DNA from: Phycomyces nitens
Taxonomy: Eukaryota; Mucoromycota; Mucoromycetes; Mucorales; Phycomycetaceae
Direction of reading: 5' to 3'
Length of the DNA stretch: 64,000 nucleotides
Assembly (NCBI GenBank): GCA_022702545.1
Contig: JAHRBC010000002.1
Location: 186,001 to 250,000 of the forward strand
Below, in pieces: positions 12,786 to 25,749 of the stretch. Below the pieces are notes generated by a model, which ran no database searches, was not told the origin of the DNA, and saw only the letters and a program-made list of their open reading frames with translations. Numbering within the stretch: the stretch's first letter is position 1; every line of letters starts with the position of its first letter. Both the position numbers and the translations under genes were made by a program.

Positions 12786-14382
12786 ATATCATCTTAGTTG
12801 AGCGTATGTTAAAAGTGACCTAAAACTGATTTGAGAATAGAACCCTTCAAGGGTTTCTGAGGACCATATGACAGAAATAGCCAGCTATCAAACAATATTA
12901 TGCTTTTCACCAAATAACCCAAAGCCAGTAAATGCTGTCCAATCTGCATTAAAAAAATCCTTTAGACCTTGCTGTCGTGATCAAACTCCTCTAGTTATTT
13001 GCCATAATCTTTCGAGACCTTTTTTTATAAAATAATAATAATTATTCTTAATTTTTATTGAATTTTGATATTCAATGCTTTTTTCTAGATTACCCATTTG
13101 ACCTGTGTACACGCCATACAAGTACAAGAGTACCAATATCAACTATGTAACCAAGACTTTGCTGGCTATCTTGCGCTTCCTTCAATTGATCACAATAATC
13201 GAGGCAATAGGAATATCCCTGATATATATATATATATTGCAAAAGACCACACCCGACCTCGAAAAGCATTTCCAGCAAAAACCCTAGAACAAAAAGAACA
13301 AAGACATATGATACCCAACGTACTTTAGTCTTTTCTAAACTGTTTATCGACGGTTCATATCTGGATACACTTTATAAGCACAAATATTTGGGAATCCACG
13401 CTAGAGATAGCATATCGATGTGTAATTCTACAGTCTCTGGAACGATTTTAACTGTGAATGTGTATGCTGTGCCATCCTGCTAGTACTGTGACTAATTTCT
13501 TTTCGTGTAATCTATGCCACCCAGCTTCTTGCGACACTATAGATTATCTTTAATAATGCGACAGTGTATGATTTCAAGGTGCGCGGTTAAATTGGTAAAA
13601 AATGTGTATGGTAACGATGATGATTGGTCTCAAAGGACTAGACATGTAGGGTCTGTAGACTAATCGAATAATTTATTCAATAGAGCATAATCAAGGAACA
13701 AAAAACTGGGTGTAAGGGTAACTAGGACAATCGGTTGCGAATACAAGATAGACTTGCACGTTAGGCTAAAAGAAGATTGCACTAGACCATAGACCATAGA
13801 CCGGTGATTTGGCCAAAGAAAGTTTTTTCTTTTTTTTATTCTATTTTATTTTTGATCTAATTAATCCTATTTCAATCCTATTTCAATCCTACTTCTTCCA
13901 TATTTCTGGGGTTTTATTTGTGGAACAAGCTATTGGTGATGAAGAAAACCAAGACAGAGAGAATGGTTCTATCCCCAGTTTATATGATATGAGAATTCTC
14001 AAATCGTATGAGTAAATAGAAAGAAAAAAAAGTATACAAAAAGGTTCTTTGTGAATGCACTACAAGTTGCGATGAAAATTGAAGTGAGATAATATTGTTA
14101 CGAATAGGTTAAACCAACTTTGGCTCGAAACACTTAAACTGTCAATGACTATTTTTTTTAATATGGCTAAATAAAGTATAAGGAACACACACATACACAC
14201 ATAAAGAGAGAAAGAAAGAAAACTATATGTAAGTTGTAAACAGTAATGACCGGTCAAGTCATCCATCGACAGATAACTCATCGACTTTGCATAAATACCT
14301 GCTTACTGGGCCGTGCTTATCAAGGGACAAAACCCTTTTGTATTTTTTGCAACCTTTTTCCTCTAAAATAATTCAATAAATC
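12786..14382. other. Intergenic stretch and bZIP promoter region
   Basis: No gene is supported. An (AT)n tract lies at about 13222-13237. The last ~100 bp upstream of the bZIP start has T- and A-rich patches and no upstream ATG in 14300-14382, so no uORF control of the Gcn4 type is visible there. Confidence 0.45.
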
Positions 14383-15186
14383 ATGAGTGGTTCTACAGAC
14401 GCAGATCGGTTGCCTGGCAAAGCCATGTCTCTTTCTTCTATCATGGCTGGACCTGTTTATTCATCACTCTCACAATCTCATCCTGCTCGGCTCAGCTCGC
14501 ACAAGAATCACCAAATATCCAGGCAATCGTTCAGTATTGCCTTACAATCACCTCCCACGACACCCGAGGAAAGAAGGACTGGGTCTTCATCCCCGCCTTC
14601 ATCTCCTCACTCGTTTAGTTCTGGATCATCGTCTGTCTCATTATCCCTTGTGGCCCACCGAAGCTCCATTTCTTCTGTCAGTACAGACCTCTCGTCGTCA
14701 GCAGCAGCACCAATCCTAACCTTACAGGAGCGACGGCTACGTAATAAAACCGCGTCTGCCAAATATCGACAAAAGAAGAACCAGCAGCAGAACGAGATGA
14801 GGCAAATGATTGGCTGTCTATCTGAGCAAAATGCCGTTCTAGAGCGCCAGCTACAGGAGTTGCGCACCGAAAATGAGCGGCTCAAGGCAATAACAGACCG
14901 ACTCCGGGGGAAGATTGTAGCCAAAAAGATGCTGAAACAGTGGATGGGCCGTCAAAAAGAGCATCCCCAGACTCATTCTCGACATACCTTGAACACCACA
15001 TATACACGGTCGCACCAACAGAAGCAAGCTTTACTGGAAACACAAAGTCTCCATTCTATCCTTATCAACCCATCACCAGCACATGGTTCCCAGAATGTGT
15101 CCTTTAAGCATAGTGACGATGAAGAGATGCTGAGTCTTGTGGATAGTGACCAAGATGAAGAATTAGACAGTCTTGGGTCTGACTAG
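14383..15186 (+). CDS. bZIP transcription factor (Cys3/Zip1/ATF4-like)
   Basis: An intronless 267-residue protein with one bZIP domain at about residues 117-175. The basic region carries the Asn-x7-Arg signature (RNKTASAKYRQKK), followed by a leucine zipper with regular hydrophobic heptads (LSEQNAVLERQLQELRTENE). The N-terminus is Ser/Pro-rich and the C-terminus ends in an acidic tail (DSDQDEELDSLGSD) that could serve in activation. The basic-region pattern resembles fungal Cys3/Zip1/Met28 and Gcn4/ATF4 types, which act in sulfur or amino-acid control, but I cannot name the target pathway. AATAAATAAATAAATAAAGG at about 15260 is a likely polyadenylation region. The next gene, MON2, converges on it from the minus strand. 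Confidence 0.88.
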   Translation: MSGSTDADRLPGKAMSLSSIMAGPVYSSLSQSHPARLSSHKNHQISRQSFSIALQSPPTTPEERRTGSSSPPSSPHSFSSGSSSVSLSLVAHRSSISSVSTDLSSSAAAPILTLQERRLRNKTASAKYRQKKNQQQNEMRQMIGCLSEQNAVLERQLQELRTENERLKAITDRLRGKIVAKKMLKQWMGRQKEHPQTHSRHTLNTTYTRSHQQKQALLETQSLHSILINPSPAHGSQNVSFKHSDDEEMLSLVDSDQDEELDSLGSD

Positions 15187-15564
15187 AGTACTCTAGGATT
15201 TCATAATGTTGTATATTACTTGCTTTTTTCACCAATATTTTATATATATATATTTAAATCAATAAATAAATAAATAAAGGCACTACGCGTCGTTAGTATC
15301 ATATTAGGTGGAGTCTGTGAGCCATTTATACCCCCCTTTTTTATTTTTATTTATTAGACGAATCTGCACAGGTCATTTGAAAAAGCCTAATGTATAAAGG
15401 CCTGTTCACTGCATCCTATGAGCCCTAGTGCATATCAGCCTATTTGGCTGGTCTCTGAGGACAAAAACGATTATATATATATATATATAATATTAAGATA
15501 TATTATTGTTATTATTGTTATTATTTTATACACATAAACAAGACACAGTCGATGACAAATATGA
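15187..15564. other. Convergent 3' intergenic region
   Basis: This lies between the 3' ends of the bZIP gene and MON2. It holds (AT)n tracts at 15241-15253 and 15473-15490 and several AATAAA-type signals. No gene is visible. Confidence 0.6.
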
Positions 15565-18500
15565 TCAATGTAACATGAGCCCCATCTCTGTTCCCGCAGT
15601 TTGCAGACACTCGCGTATCAACTCAACCACAACCGCATCATCGCATGAAATCATATTGCACAGGGATGGGTAAAGATAGAATAAGTGGGCCCTTGGTCCA
15701 GACAAAACTAGGTGCCTGATGGTGTCTAATTCTGGATGTTAGTTTTTATTGTAGATTTGCCTTTACTCGCACATGGTGCATAAATGTAAGCACATACCTT
15801 TGTCCTCACTCTCGTCTTCAATGATATCCTTCTGGAGCTTCAGATGGATAGATTGCTGCAGCAAGAAAATGATCTCTTCTTTACGCACCCTTGGAATTCA
15901 CAAAAGATCAGATTGTTTTCTATTGATTTATATAATATGCTCAATAATCATCTCACCCCATCAAGTACCTTGGAAATGGGCATCTTCCCAACAAAGGCGC
16001 ATCGGCTGTGTAGTTCCGCAGGATGGTCTCACATCGCTCAAGAAGTACAGGGATGGTGACTTTTGCTATACGTTTCCGAACTTCTAGATGATCTTTGATA
16101 ATACCCTTTTTATGTTAGCCATCTTCTTTCTAGCCCTCAAAAAATAAACTACCTTGTTTCTCAGAAGAACAGAGAGCAAACAAGGTTCGAAGTGCTGCAT
16201 AAGCAAACGATTCCTTCATGACAGGCACAATAGTACCAGTGGTACCAATGATATCACTCGACCTGTAGTTTGCGTTCTTTCTTCCTAAAGCTTCCTTGAG
16301 ATCCCTAGAGTTTTCCTGATCTTCTTCTCTTTGATGATGGGTTTCATTTGCGTCCACATAATACAGTCGAGAGCTCTCTCGGATTACATTCACAAGCTTT
16401 TGAATGACCTCTATTGGCACGCGAGGTTCTCCCATGTAAACAACAACATCATTTTGTATCACACTCAGGACAGATATATCAAAATGCTCATCAACATCCA
16501 GCTCTTCAATGGTCATTGACGGGGGTGGTGTGCTATGTTGAAGAGTTTTAATGTTTACCAAATAAACAAGTAGAGCTTTTCTTTTTTCTTTTTTTTTTAA
16601 AAAAAGAAGACAACTTTACCTTGGAGAGAGCAGATTTCCCTCAAAGATGTCCACAAGTGCTCTCCACACACCCACAAAGCGTTCAGTTGGTACTTCTGTA
16701 GAGAATCAAGATACAGATTAGAGCGTGTCCATACGATCTAAATACTCGGGGCTTGCCTTTCATATCTCGCAACTTCTCCAGTCCAACCTCAATTACGTCC
16801 AATAGTCCTAGGGTGGCAGATTTCCAAAGAGGTGTCTTGTCGTCCCCGTGCTTGTGGGATGGTGGGCAATCGTATTTAAGCTTCATGGGGAGCCCAAAAG
16901 CCCCAATGATCCGCTCAAACACACCCTCGGTGTACAAGGCCTTATTGTTAACATGGGTCTTGAACAGATGTGCAACCATGGTGCTGCACTTTTTGTTTAG
17001 GGCAATGTAGGTCACTGTAGAGAATTTGCGCTGGGAGGGTGGAATATAGCCACCTTTGGTCTTTTGAGCGTCATCTGGAGGGCTCAAGAATGCGAGGGTC
17101 ATGTATTCTGAAATGTCCATCAAGACAAGGGGTGGTACACCGGGCACTGTCATGTCTAGGGTCTGGATGACTTCCAATACAGCCTCTTGAAGTGGAGAAA
17201 GGCTGTCGATATCAGGCCGGTATTGGGGACTTGTGGAGTAGACTAGCATATTTCGCAGCACACCAAGCAGGGACCCAATGTCCTCTAGACTAAATCCCGG
17301 TGAGATGACCCTGTAGAGATCAACAAACATTTTAATGTAGGCTGTCAAGGTATCTTGGGTAAAGTCATCCGAGATCTGGGCTGCACTGGATGATGACAGA
17401 GACAGGGTGAGAGGAAGAAGTTGGGAGTCTAGTGTGCTTCGATAGTTATTTTCCTGTACTTGGTCGTTGTCTTCCTGTACTGTACTGGGGACCATCATTA
17501 TGCCATTTCCAATGATTTCCCAAGAGCGCCATGCACTTCTCCAGAGGCTCACGATAGAGTTATCAAAGTGCTCAACATTGGGAGGGAGGGTAACGATGTT
17601 CTTGAAGCTTTTGATACTTGCTAACGAGACCTCTTGGCTGGATCTCAGGCACGAGTCTTCCAAGTGAGCCAAGAGCAGGGACCAAGCCTGGTTAAAATTG
17701 TCGAGCGCACGGAGCTTTTCGAAAAAGTCCCGGAAGATGGTAGATATGCCGGTAAGCACAAGGACCTTTGTTTCATCCCATTGCTTGTCAGCCGTATCGC
17801 GTGAATGATGGAGCATGAATCCAGAAGAGTCTCGATCAGGAGATGTGGTTAAAGTCGATTTTCCAGATTGCATCATTCGTGTAGCCCTGATGGCCGACAT
17901 CTTTATGGCATCAAGAAGGGGAAAGAGAACTTGCCATACACACGCATTCCACATGTGAGGTCCCAATAGACTTCCGTTCATCATGATCGTTCTGAACAAG
18001 GTCTGGTTGGCACCATTGCGAACCTCGGGTCTCCAATCGGTACAGTTGTGGGAGAGCTGCAGAAGCAGCAACATCCACAATATACTAAACACCTGAGGCG
18101 ATTCTTGATCGGTAATGGGCAGGTCGATATTCATCGTCTCCTTGTCAATGGCTTCGTCACTAGTGTCACTTTCCAAGTCTTTGATGGAATCCAGACGCTT
18201 TGTTTGAATGAAATCCGAAAGATTCCACAGCAGCCCTACAGCTGTCAAGCTGATGTTCAGATCCTCACACTGCATGCCAAATGAGCCAAGTGTGGCAATA
18301 CATTGTCTCAAACAGTCAGGAGACAAGAGCGAGAGAAAGTCGGTACAGATGAGCTGTAGGCTGGCAAATGCAACCTTGATAAGGCCACCTGATGGCTTAC
18401 TGGCACCAGAATTCCCAACATTGGCAGTGATTAACGATGATGTGGTGGTATCAATGCTAGTGCGCTCATGTCTAGAGTTATCATCGCTCTTGTCATCGTC

Positions 18501-21500
18501 TTCCTCTTCGTAGTCAGGATGGTTTGTTGAGGTGACGGTTATGTGTCGAAGCATATCAAAAACGATGCCCCAGCCACAGGTAAACGAATGGCCAGAGGTC
18601 TCTAGGATCTTGTTGAGGGTCTCTAGGGCCATTTTCTGGACCTCTCCAAACGCCCTTGTGCTTGGTCCCCTTTCAATCCCAACCTCCAAACACCTAGTCT
18701 TGTCTTCGTTGTAGTTGATGCATTGACTCAATGCTGCCAGCAATCGGGACTGGGCCTTGTTGTCTGCTTCTTTTTGGTCTGTGATGATCTGGTTCATGGC
18801 AGTGATGATGATGGTCGAAATGACCTCACAGCATTGAGTGCGGATCGACGCAGGAGTAGAGCCAAAGTTGGCCGTGTCAATCAAATGGGTCATGATGAGA
18901 TCCCATGCGACAGGCTCTCCTTCTGAGCTTATCAGCCGGCTCATGTTTAGTTTTGAGACATAGCACAATTGGTCGATCGCAAAAGATGTCTTGTTGAACA
19001 GTTTCTGTAGTTACAAGAGCATGATAAATACCATTGAAGATATCTTCTTTTTTTCTTCTTTTTAATCACGCCGGATTTATCTTTCCTTACAATTCTGGAA
19101 GACTTGCTTGTCGACATCTCCTCTCCACTCAAGAAAGACACACCACTGGCCTCTGCACTCAAGCGGCACAGTGCGGTAGTAAAGGCAACAAATGCATCGC
19201 CATCCAGGTATTTGCTATTATCAAATAGTCTTTTTAAAGATGTCTGGATGATAGCAGTATGGTCTGCGTCCATATACTGATTGTTCATTGGTCCTGCAAA
19301 GACATTAACGTTTGAAATAGAATCCAACTGTATTCCTCACCAAATCATCCTATTACTGGCTTTATCATTAATTTTTTTTATCTTTACCTGTGGGATTTGG
19401 ATGCCCAGAAACAGGGTTCATGACATTGGTCTGCGTGCCTGATAGGGTTCTGCGTATGGTGTGTGAGGTAGATGTAGATCCGGGAGGATTGTTTGCTCCC
19501 TTTGGCGTCGGTCTATTGATCAATAAAAGATCGGCCTGTTGGAGAGTCTCGAGGACAAGGTACCACGAAGGCCCCAGAACACCCCCAAGGAACATGGCAA
19601 TATTGAGCAAGACTCGAAGACTATACAAATTCTTATCGCTCAGAGAAATATTAGCCAACACCTGTTGCTGTTGAACCGACAGGTCCGAATAGGACACTGC
19701 GAGTGAAGTTGTGGTTATGGTCGCAACACTTGTAGAGCTACTGGTATTTTTTCCAGAAAAGAAACCAGAGGACAGTACAGGATTAGGCGGTATGGCATTC
19801 TTGCAGAGATTTGTTAGAAATGCGTCGCGTGGAACAACAAGATCAAGCATTCCACAGACGTTGGTGAAGTTTTGGTAGGAGCGCATGGTGTTTTGAAAGA
19901 GCTCTTCATCAAGGTTTGAAGAGATATAAAACGACATTGCAGCCAATAAGCCAGGCCATGCGACATTTGTCATGTCCGTGACAAGGCTCATTTTTGAATT
20001 GTCTGTATTTTCACCTTCCTGAGAGGGTGAGTCTTCAGAGATGGCTTTAGTGGAAGTGCTCAGGTTCTTTCCAGGAGAGAACATTGGGAGAACAAATCCA
20101 GCTAGGCCATCTGCAATGGAATTGAGGCAAAGTAGAGCCAAATAAAAGATATAGGTATCTGGAATAATAGGTGGATCAGACTTGTCAAGTTGGTCAATGC
20201 TGTCAGAATATAAAGACGTTTTAGCCAGCCAGATTTCCCACTGATTTTAAGCTTTACAAACCATTGGATACGCATCGAGGATCCCGAGGCACTTAGACCA
20301 GGTCCATTATTATCGCCAGTGGATGTGTTGGGATGGGTCATATGGTGTATATGGCTGGTTGCGCTCGATACATATTCAATGCTCTCTCTTCCACCCTGAG
20401 TTGCTCCAATCAATTGAGGTTTTTCGGTAGCCAGCCGCCCAAATCCTGTAATCATGTCGCGGAATGCATCAGTAGAGCCTGTCTGACGATCATACCACTT
20501 GTAAATAGAGCAAAGTAGGGCAGAATCTGAGCACACGCCACGGAATATCTCCATTGCCAAGACACGCTGCCACAAAGGGTTCTCTGGTTCCAGCACCTTG
20601 ACAAACATTGACAAGAATATCTCACACTCTGTCATCTATTCAAACCCGACTTAATACAGCTGCCCCTCTCTCTATCTCTCTATCTATCTCATAATTCCAA
20701 ACTTGCCAGGATCTCATTAAACTGTCTGATAAGGATATCAACTACGCGAGACAATCTCATCGTCTGAGGAAACTCGTGCTTCTCTGAAAAGGTCTTGATT
20801 ATCAGCGGGCATACACTTTCTCTCAAGAGTGAACTGAGCTCCTTGTGCTATTATGAAGAAATGTCAGACCATGTCCAATGAAAGTCATCTTTACCTCTTT
20901 AAAGAGTGCATAGTGATTAGCCAGCACGCTCTCGACCAGCTCGAGCCCAAATGTCTTTGAAAGATGGCCAAGTCTTAGGTATTCTGGAGGATCTCCACTT
21001 GTCAAAAGACAAAGATCACGGAAGAGATAAAACGCATCTTTGGCGCATGGATGTAATTTGATAGTATCTCCAGCACCCAATTGGATCTCTATACACATGC
21101 TTCTCTTTAGTCCTTGACGACCCCCCCTCCCCCCTACCAGAAAGCCCAATGTCTAATAATACTTACCGTGGTTTGCATCCTCTTCTCTCAACCCCAACTG
21201 ATCTTCCTTTCCGACCTTGTCGAATACAAATATTACCAATTGGCGTAATGTGGCTGCTGCTGTGTTATTGACAACTGCAATCTTTGAATCTTGCAATCTA
21301 AAGCAGATCAACAAAGCCTTGGAGGAGAGTCTTAGCTTCCAGTGGATCTTGTACATATTGCCAATACTTACTTCTGCCAAAATATCATCATGTACACTAC
21401 GGTAGTTTGTCAGGAGAGGGAGGACGGTTTGGAGGATCTTGAGCTGGATCTCCACACCATGAACACTGATGTCTGTGAGGGTCCGTAGGATGACTCGAAC

Positions 21501-21993
21501 TGAAGTCTAGGATTCATGACAGGATCCAAAAAAAGATTAGCAACATTATAAGCTTCAAAGGCAAATCTAACCTCTGGTATTGCATGGAATGATATAAGTT
21601 TCTGTATGCAACCAATAGCGATTGTCACCAGCTTGACTTGCTTTGTCTCACAAGCCAATACAAAGGGTCTAAGGGCGTCTTCTGATTTGGATAACTCTAG
21701 AGTAAAATCAAAGATTCAGTATACTATTGCCATTCCAACGACAACAAACTAGTACTACTGCTACTATTACTACTGGGTTCGAACCGTTTGCTATACTGTA
21801 TCCTGGGCGCTCTTTGAAGCTGCGTAGAATGGCACTTAGACGCTCAGCTGCCTAGTCCAGAATGGAGATGAATATTCAACGCCTTGCAGACCTGTGGCAA
21901 TCCACAAACCTCTTTTATTTCTGGGTGCTTCCGTCTTGCCTCGCTCGATAGAGAGAGTAGCTCGGTCTGGAGGAATGCCGTGAGCCCACTCAT
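15565..21993 (-). CDS. MON2: MON2, Sec7/BIG-related endosome-Golgi trafficking scaffold
   Basis: MON2 is a large cytosolic, membrane-associated HEAT-type protein related to the Sec7 Arf-GEFs but lacking the Sec7 catalytic domain. It works at the trans-Golgi and endosomes with Dop1 and the flippase Neo1. Sixteen exons join in phase to 1789 residues (yeast about 1636, human about 1717): 21993-21910, 21851-21797, 21696-21572, 21506-21372, 21336-21177, 21088-20895, 20847-20707, 20635-20262, 20199-19388, 19293-19091, 19004-16757, 16695-16620, 16532-16153, 16092-15969, 15889-15798 and 15731-15565. Diagnostic segments are the DCB/HUS-like N-terminus (LQTELLSLSSEARRKHPE), NPLWQRVLAMEIFRGVCSD, ISLTAVGLLWNLSDF and RPEVRNGANQTLFRT, and near the C-terminus APLLGRCPFPR. 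Introns 7 and 11 use GC donors. The start and most junctions are well supported by phase. Confidence 0.93.
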
Positions 21994-23754
21994 GTTCTTA
22001 TAGGGTTATCCAGAAAGATAAAGGGTTGCCAGGGGAAAATAAGAAACAAAAGTCGACTTGAAGAATTGTTGTATTTTTAAAAAAAAGAAGAATATGCGTG
22101 TTTTTTTGTGATTCTTGAGAAAGAATGGTCCTGGATGTTAAATGAGATTTAATGTGTCTTTACACTCTTGACCAGCGAGATGATTGTGATGTAAAGTGAG
22201 GTCGGTGGAAAGATGGCAAGGACTGGCCGCTGTGACACCTGCGAAGAGAAGCAGAAGAAGCCACGTCACGACAAGCAAGCGATTTCTAAAGTGTGTTTTT
22301 ATAACAAGATAAAATCAAATTATTATAATTTGATTTCTCTGCAGTAATATATAGACTATCTAGATCTGCGCTGCTGTGGGATCTGGTCAATTATCTTGGC
22401 CTCCTTGAATAATGTGTGGCTGGAAAGAGTATAAAAGGCAAAAGAAATCGTGTTTTTATAGTTGAATATATCTTTCTTTTTTTAATTTGATCTGGACTTC
22501 ATGCTGCAAAGCGTTGTCTGGTGGGGCCAATGTAAGCAGGCATCATTTGCACAGAGTATACAAAATGCCAAGAATATACATTCAAAGAATAGTGGTTGTT
22601 CAATTGACAGGTCCACAGAGGGACTCATGGCAGCAATCGATATGATCTAGCTTGATTTTAGGGTTTGGAGGATCAGGATCTGTCTTTGCAAAGGCACGAT
22701 CGGTTGCAAATAGTCGCTGTATTGTTCCTAAAATTATTGGTGCACGGACAGAAAATGAGCCGCATAATGGGAAAAACAATGGCCAAAAACACGGAAATAT
22801 CGGGTGTCAAGTATTCCAAGTGAGGAAGATCTGGGTGGTACTTGTGATGGTGGCAGTGGATACACAAGGATGTCAATTATTAAGTTTTTGCTCCCAACCG
22901 AGTTCAAAATCTATATGAAAGAGCAAATACTTGGGTCAAAGTTGGGCTGTATTAAAGTAACTTCAAGTCTACAATTAAGAAACACGACTTGCAATCCTGC
23001 ATTTCTTCTTTAATGCATTGAAATAGTCAATTGTCCTATTGTCAATGGCAGCAGAAAAGAAGTACCCAGAGGATTTTTTTTTTACAAAACCATTTCTTGG
23101 CTTGCAATTGATCATGGTTAGGACAAAATGAAAAGAAGAAGACTATTCTATAGTGAATTTGATTCTATATCATTGATCTTGACAATTTATCTCCTTGGGG
23201 GTCCATCTTTATACATTATAAAAATGCACACCAGTTCCTTGCTGTATGTGTAATGATTACAGTATTATTTGCAGCTATTGCCCTATACCAACTAACTAGG
23301 AAACATGAACTCTATAGATACAAAAGAGTTATTCCTTGAAATGCTTTTCAATGACTTTTCTCTCTCTCTTTTATACATGTATATATGCAATAGGTACTTA
23401 TTTTAAAATGGAGTTCAACTGGGATCTATTGGACTTTGCAGGTATGGTTAGGCCCAATAATCACCTTTTACAAGAAGCTTCGTAATAGCAATTTTCTAAA
23501 GTACTTTGTCCAAGTTTAACACTTTGAAATTGGGTGTGACATGTGGATAACCAGGTTTCTTTATAAGCAGCTAAAAGTCTTTAAATGCTCGAGATGCCCC
23601 CAAAAAAAATACTCGGTTGATTAATAGTCTCGGCAAACAAGCTGCCCCAGAGTTGCAGAACTCAAGAGCAAAAGTTGGCTAGGGACTCAAGCCAAAAAAA
23701 ATTATGGAATACAATGATAAGATGCAAGGAAAGAATAACAAGATTACTAACAAA
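21994..23754. other. MON2 upstream region and NRAMP 3' flank
   Basis: The first few hundred bases are the MON2 promoter and 5' UTR. Short antisense-overlapping frames at 22650-23013 have no recognisable domain and look like chance. No tRNA or mobile element is identified. Confidence 0.5.
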
Positions 23755-25749
23755 TTAGGTACCCAAGGCTAGTGCCACCACCATATAGATATTCAAGCCT
23801 ATCAAGGTTGTCGACAGGATGATTGCCACAATCTTGGTAATCCAGCCGTTCTTGACAATGATCGGTTCTGGCCATTCATCCAACTTCATTTCCAGAGGCT
23901 TTACTTTGTCTGTCAAAACAGGCTCAAATGGGATGGTGCTCGTACTCTGGCCTTGGTGTTTAGTTACACCATTTCCACGCAGGTTGTCCAAGGAATTTAA
24001 AACCTTTTTAGAAAACCTGGTAGGGTTGAATACATTAAATATCTGAGAGCGCCAGAGGGCTACTACTTTATCGAATCGTGATGGCTCCTTGTGAGGGACT
24101 GGCCGTGGCTCCTTGTGTTCGACAACTAGATCGAGCTTCATGCAGCGTTCCATGGATGTAAAGATGACCAAGGGAATGACTGCAAATGGCAATTGAATGC
24201 TCAATGCCACTTGGCTGCCCACCAGCATTGTACTGAGTCCTTCACGACCCGTAACACAGGCTGCCACCATTGCAGGCACAATTGCCACCAGTCGAGTGAG
24301 GATGCGACGCACCCATGGACGAGATGACATGCCGAGGAATCCAGACATGATGACCTGGCCGGCCAGGGTTGCTGTCAGTGTACTCGACTGTCCTGCACAG
24401 AGAAGGGCCAGGGCAAATACAATGGCAGCAGGTGGGCCAAGGTAAGTATTCAGTAGGTCGTGTGCACTAAAGAGATCTTGAACGCTTTGACGCTGGGTAT
24501 TTGGGCCATAAAAGAAATTGGCGGATGCGACGATGAGGATGGCTGAATTGACAAAGAAAGCAAAACAAAGCGCAAACACCAGATCTACAAGTCCATAATG
24601 AAGATTGTTTCTCATGTTGGAATCAATGTATTTTGCCAAATAAGACACATCGACATCTCGAGGCGCTTCTCTTTCAAAAGAGATTGAAATGGTGTCGTGG
24701 TCTATGGTAGGGGTCTTGGTTTCCTTTGTAGTGGTGCTAAACGTGCTTGTGTCTCCATCTACACACACTGAACGGATGTTTGGCTTGACAGTCCAGCCTT
24801 CTTCTTGTCTAATGACGCGGGGTCTACGTGAGCGCCATTCCTGGCATCGTCCCTGGGTAATGAAGCTGTGGAGATAGAGGTTGTGTGGCATTACTGATGG
24901 TTGGGTAATGGTGATTAATTGGTGTGCGTGTGTTTTTTTTTGGTTATTGGCTATAAGCTATAGGCTATAGGCTATAGGCTATATGCTATATGTTATATGC
25001 TATATGCTATATGCTATATGCTTACCTGTGGCTCCAATGATTCCAATTGCAGAGTATAGACAGCCCGAGTCAGTAAAGATTTCTTTGGAAGGCAGGAACC
25101 CCTTGAAGACATCCACGGCCACAATATCAGAGTATGCCAGCTCAATTGCAAAGCAGATACCGACTGCTAAAACTAGAAGCATAACGAATAGCTCAAAGTA
25201 GCGAACCATACGCGCAGAGGCAGTTTCAACCTGGCTTCCTTCGTTTTCAGGTTCCTCATTGTAGAACATTAGGACGATGAGTACATCGGCGGCAGTGATT
25301 GCTACACCTGCAGGCAATGGCAACTTTGGAAAGAGAAGGCTAAGCGCAATTGCACTGCCAATGACCTCGGCAATGTCGGTGGCAATAATGCCTATTTCTG
25401 CCAGGACATATAAAATTAAATTGATCCACCTCGGGAAGAAGCGTCGAGAAGCGGAGGCCAGGTCATAGCCCGAAACAGTGCCTAATCGAATTGTCAGGTT
25501 TTGCAGAAAGATGGCCACACAATTGGACATGAGGATAATGAAGAGGAGTCGGTAGCCATATTCAGATCCTCCCTGCATATCTGTTGCCCAGTTTCCTGGA
25601 TCAAGACTAGTATCAAACAATAAGAAATATATTTGAGACATGTATTCAATTGGATATTCCTACTAGCCAACTGCAATCATAAACCCAGGTCCAATGTATT
25701 TCCCAAGTATCCGTAGGTAGGATGACATCCTTCCAAGAATACTTTTCAT
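23755..25749 (-). CDS. NRAMP-family divalent metal transporter (Smf-like)
   Basis: A proton-coupled Mn2+/Fe2+-type importer of the NRAMP/SLC11 family, a multi-pass membrane protein. Three exons (25749-25664, 25606-25026, 24893-23755) join in phase to 601 residues, a normal family length. The first splice rebuilds the TM1 metal-binding motif YLDPGNWATD, and the second rebuilds the TM6 motif MPHNLYLHS. Both are the metal-coordinating sites, so the protein looks functional. Between TM6 and TM7 lies a long hydrophilic loop (RRPRVIRQ to DVDVSYLAKY) as in fungal Smf proteins. The C-terminal half has further hydrophobic segments and ends ALALGT. Intron 2 (24894-25025) contains a heptamer minisatellite. 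Which metal it carries, and whether it sits in plasma or vacuolar membrane, cannot be read here. Confidence 0.92.
24951..25020. repeat. Heptamer minisatellite (10 units) in NRAMP intron 2
   Basis: Ten consecutive 7-bp units: CTATAAG, then three CTATAGG, then mostly CTATATG with one TTATATG. The array ends 5 bp from the intron's 5' splice site (GTAAG at 25025, minus strand), so on the transcript the intron begins almost directly with the repeats. Confidence 0.9.

Noticed and set aside
13575..13600. GCGCGGTTAAATTGGT, resembling a tRNA A box
   Set aside because: No T-arm or B box follows at the right distance and no cloverleaf can be drawn.
21770..21795. GGTTCGAACC, resembling a tRNA T-arm / B box
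   Set aside because: The motif is a palindrome inside MON2 intron 2, and no acceptor stem, D-arm or anticodon arm can be formed around it on either strand.
22652..23013. Overlapping frames on both strands
   Set aside because: No domain, no plausible splice partners, and frames on opposite strands shadow each other in A+T-rich DNA.
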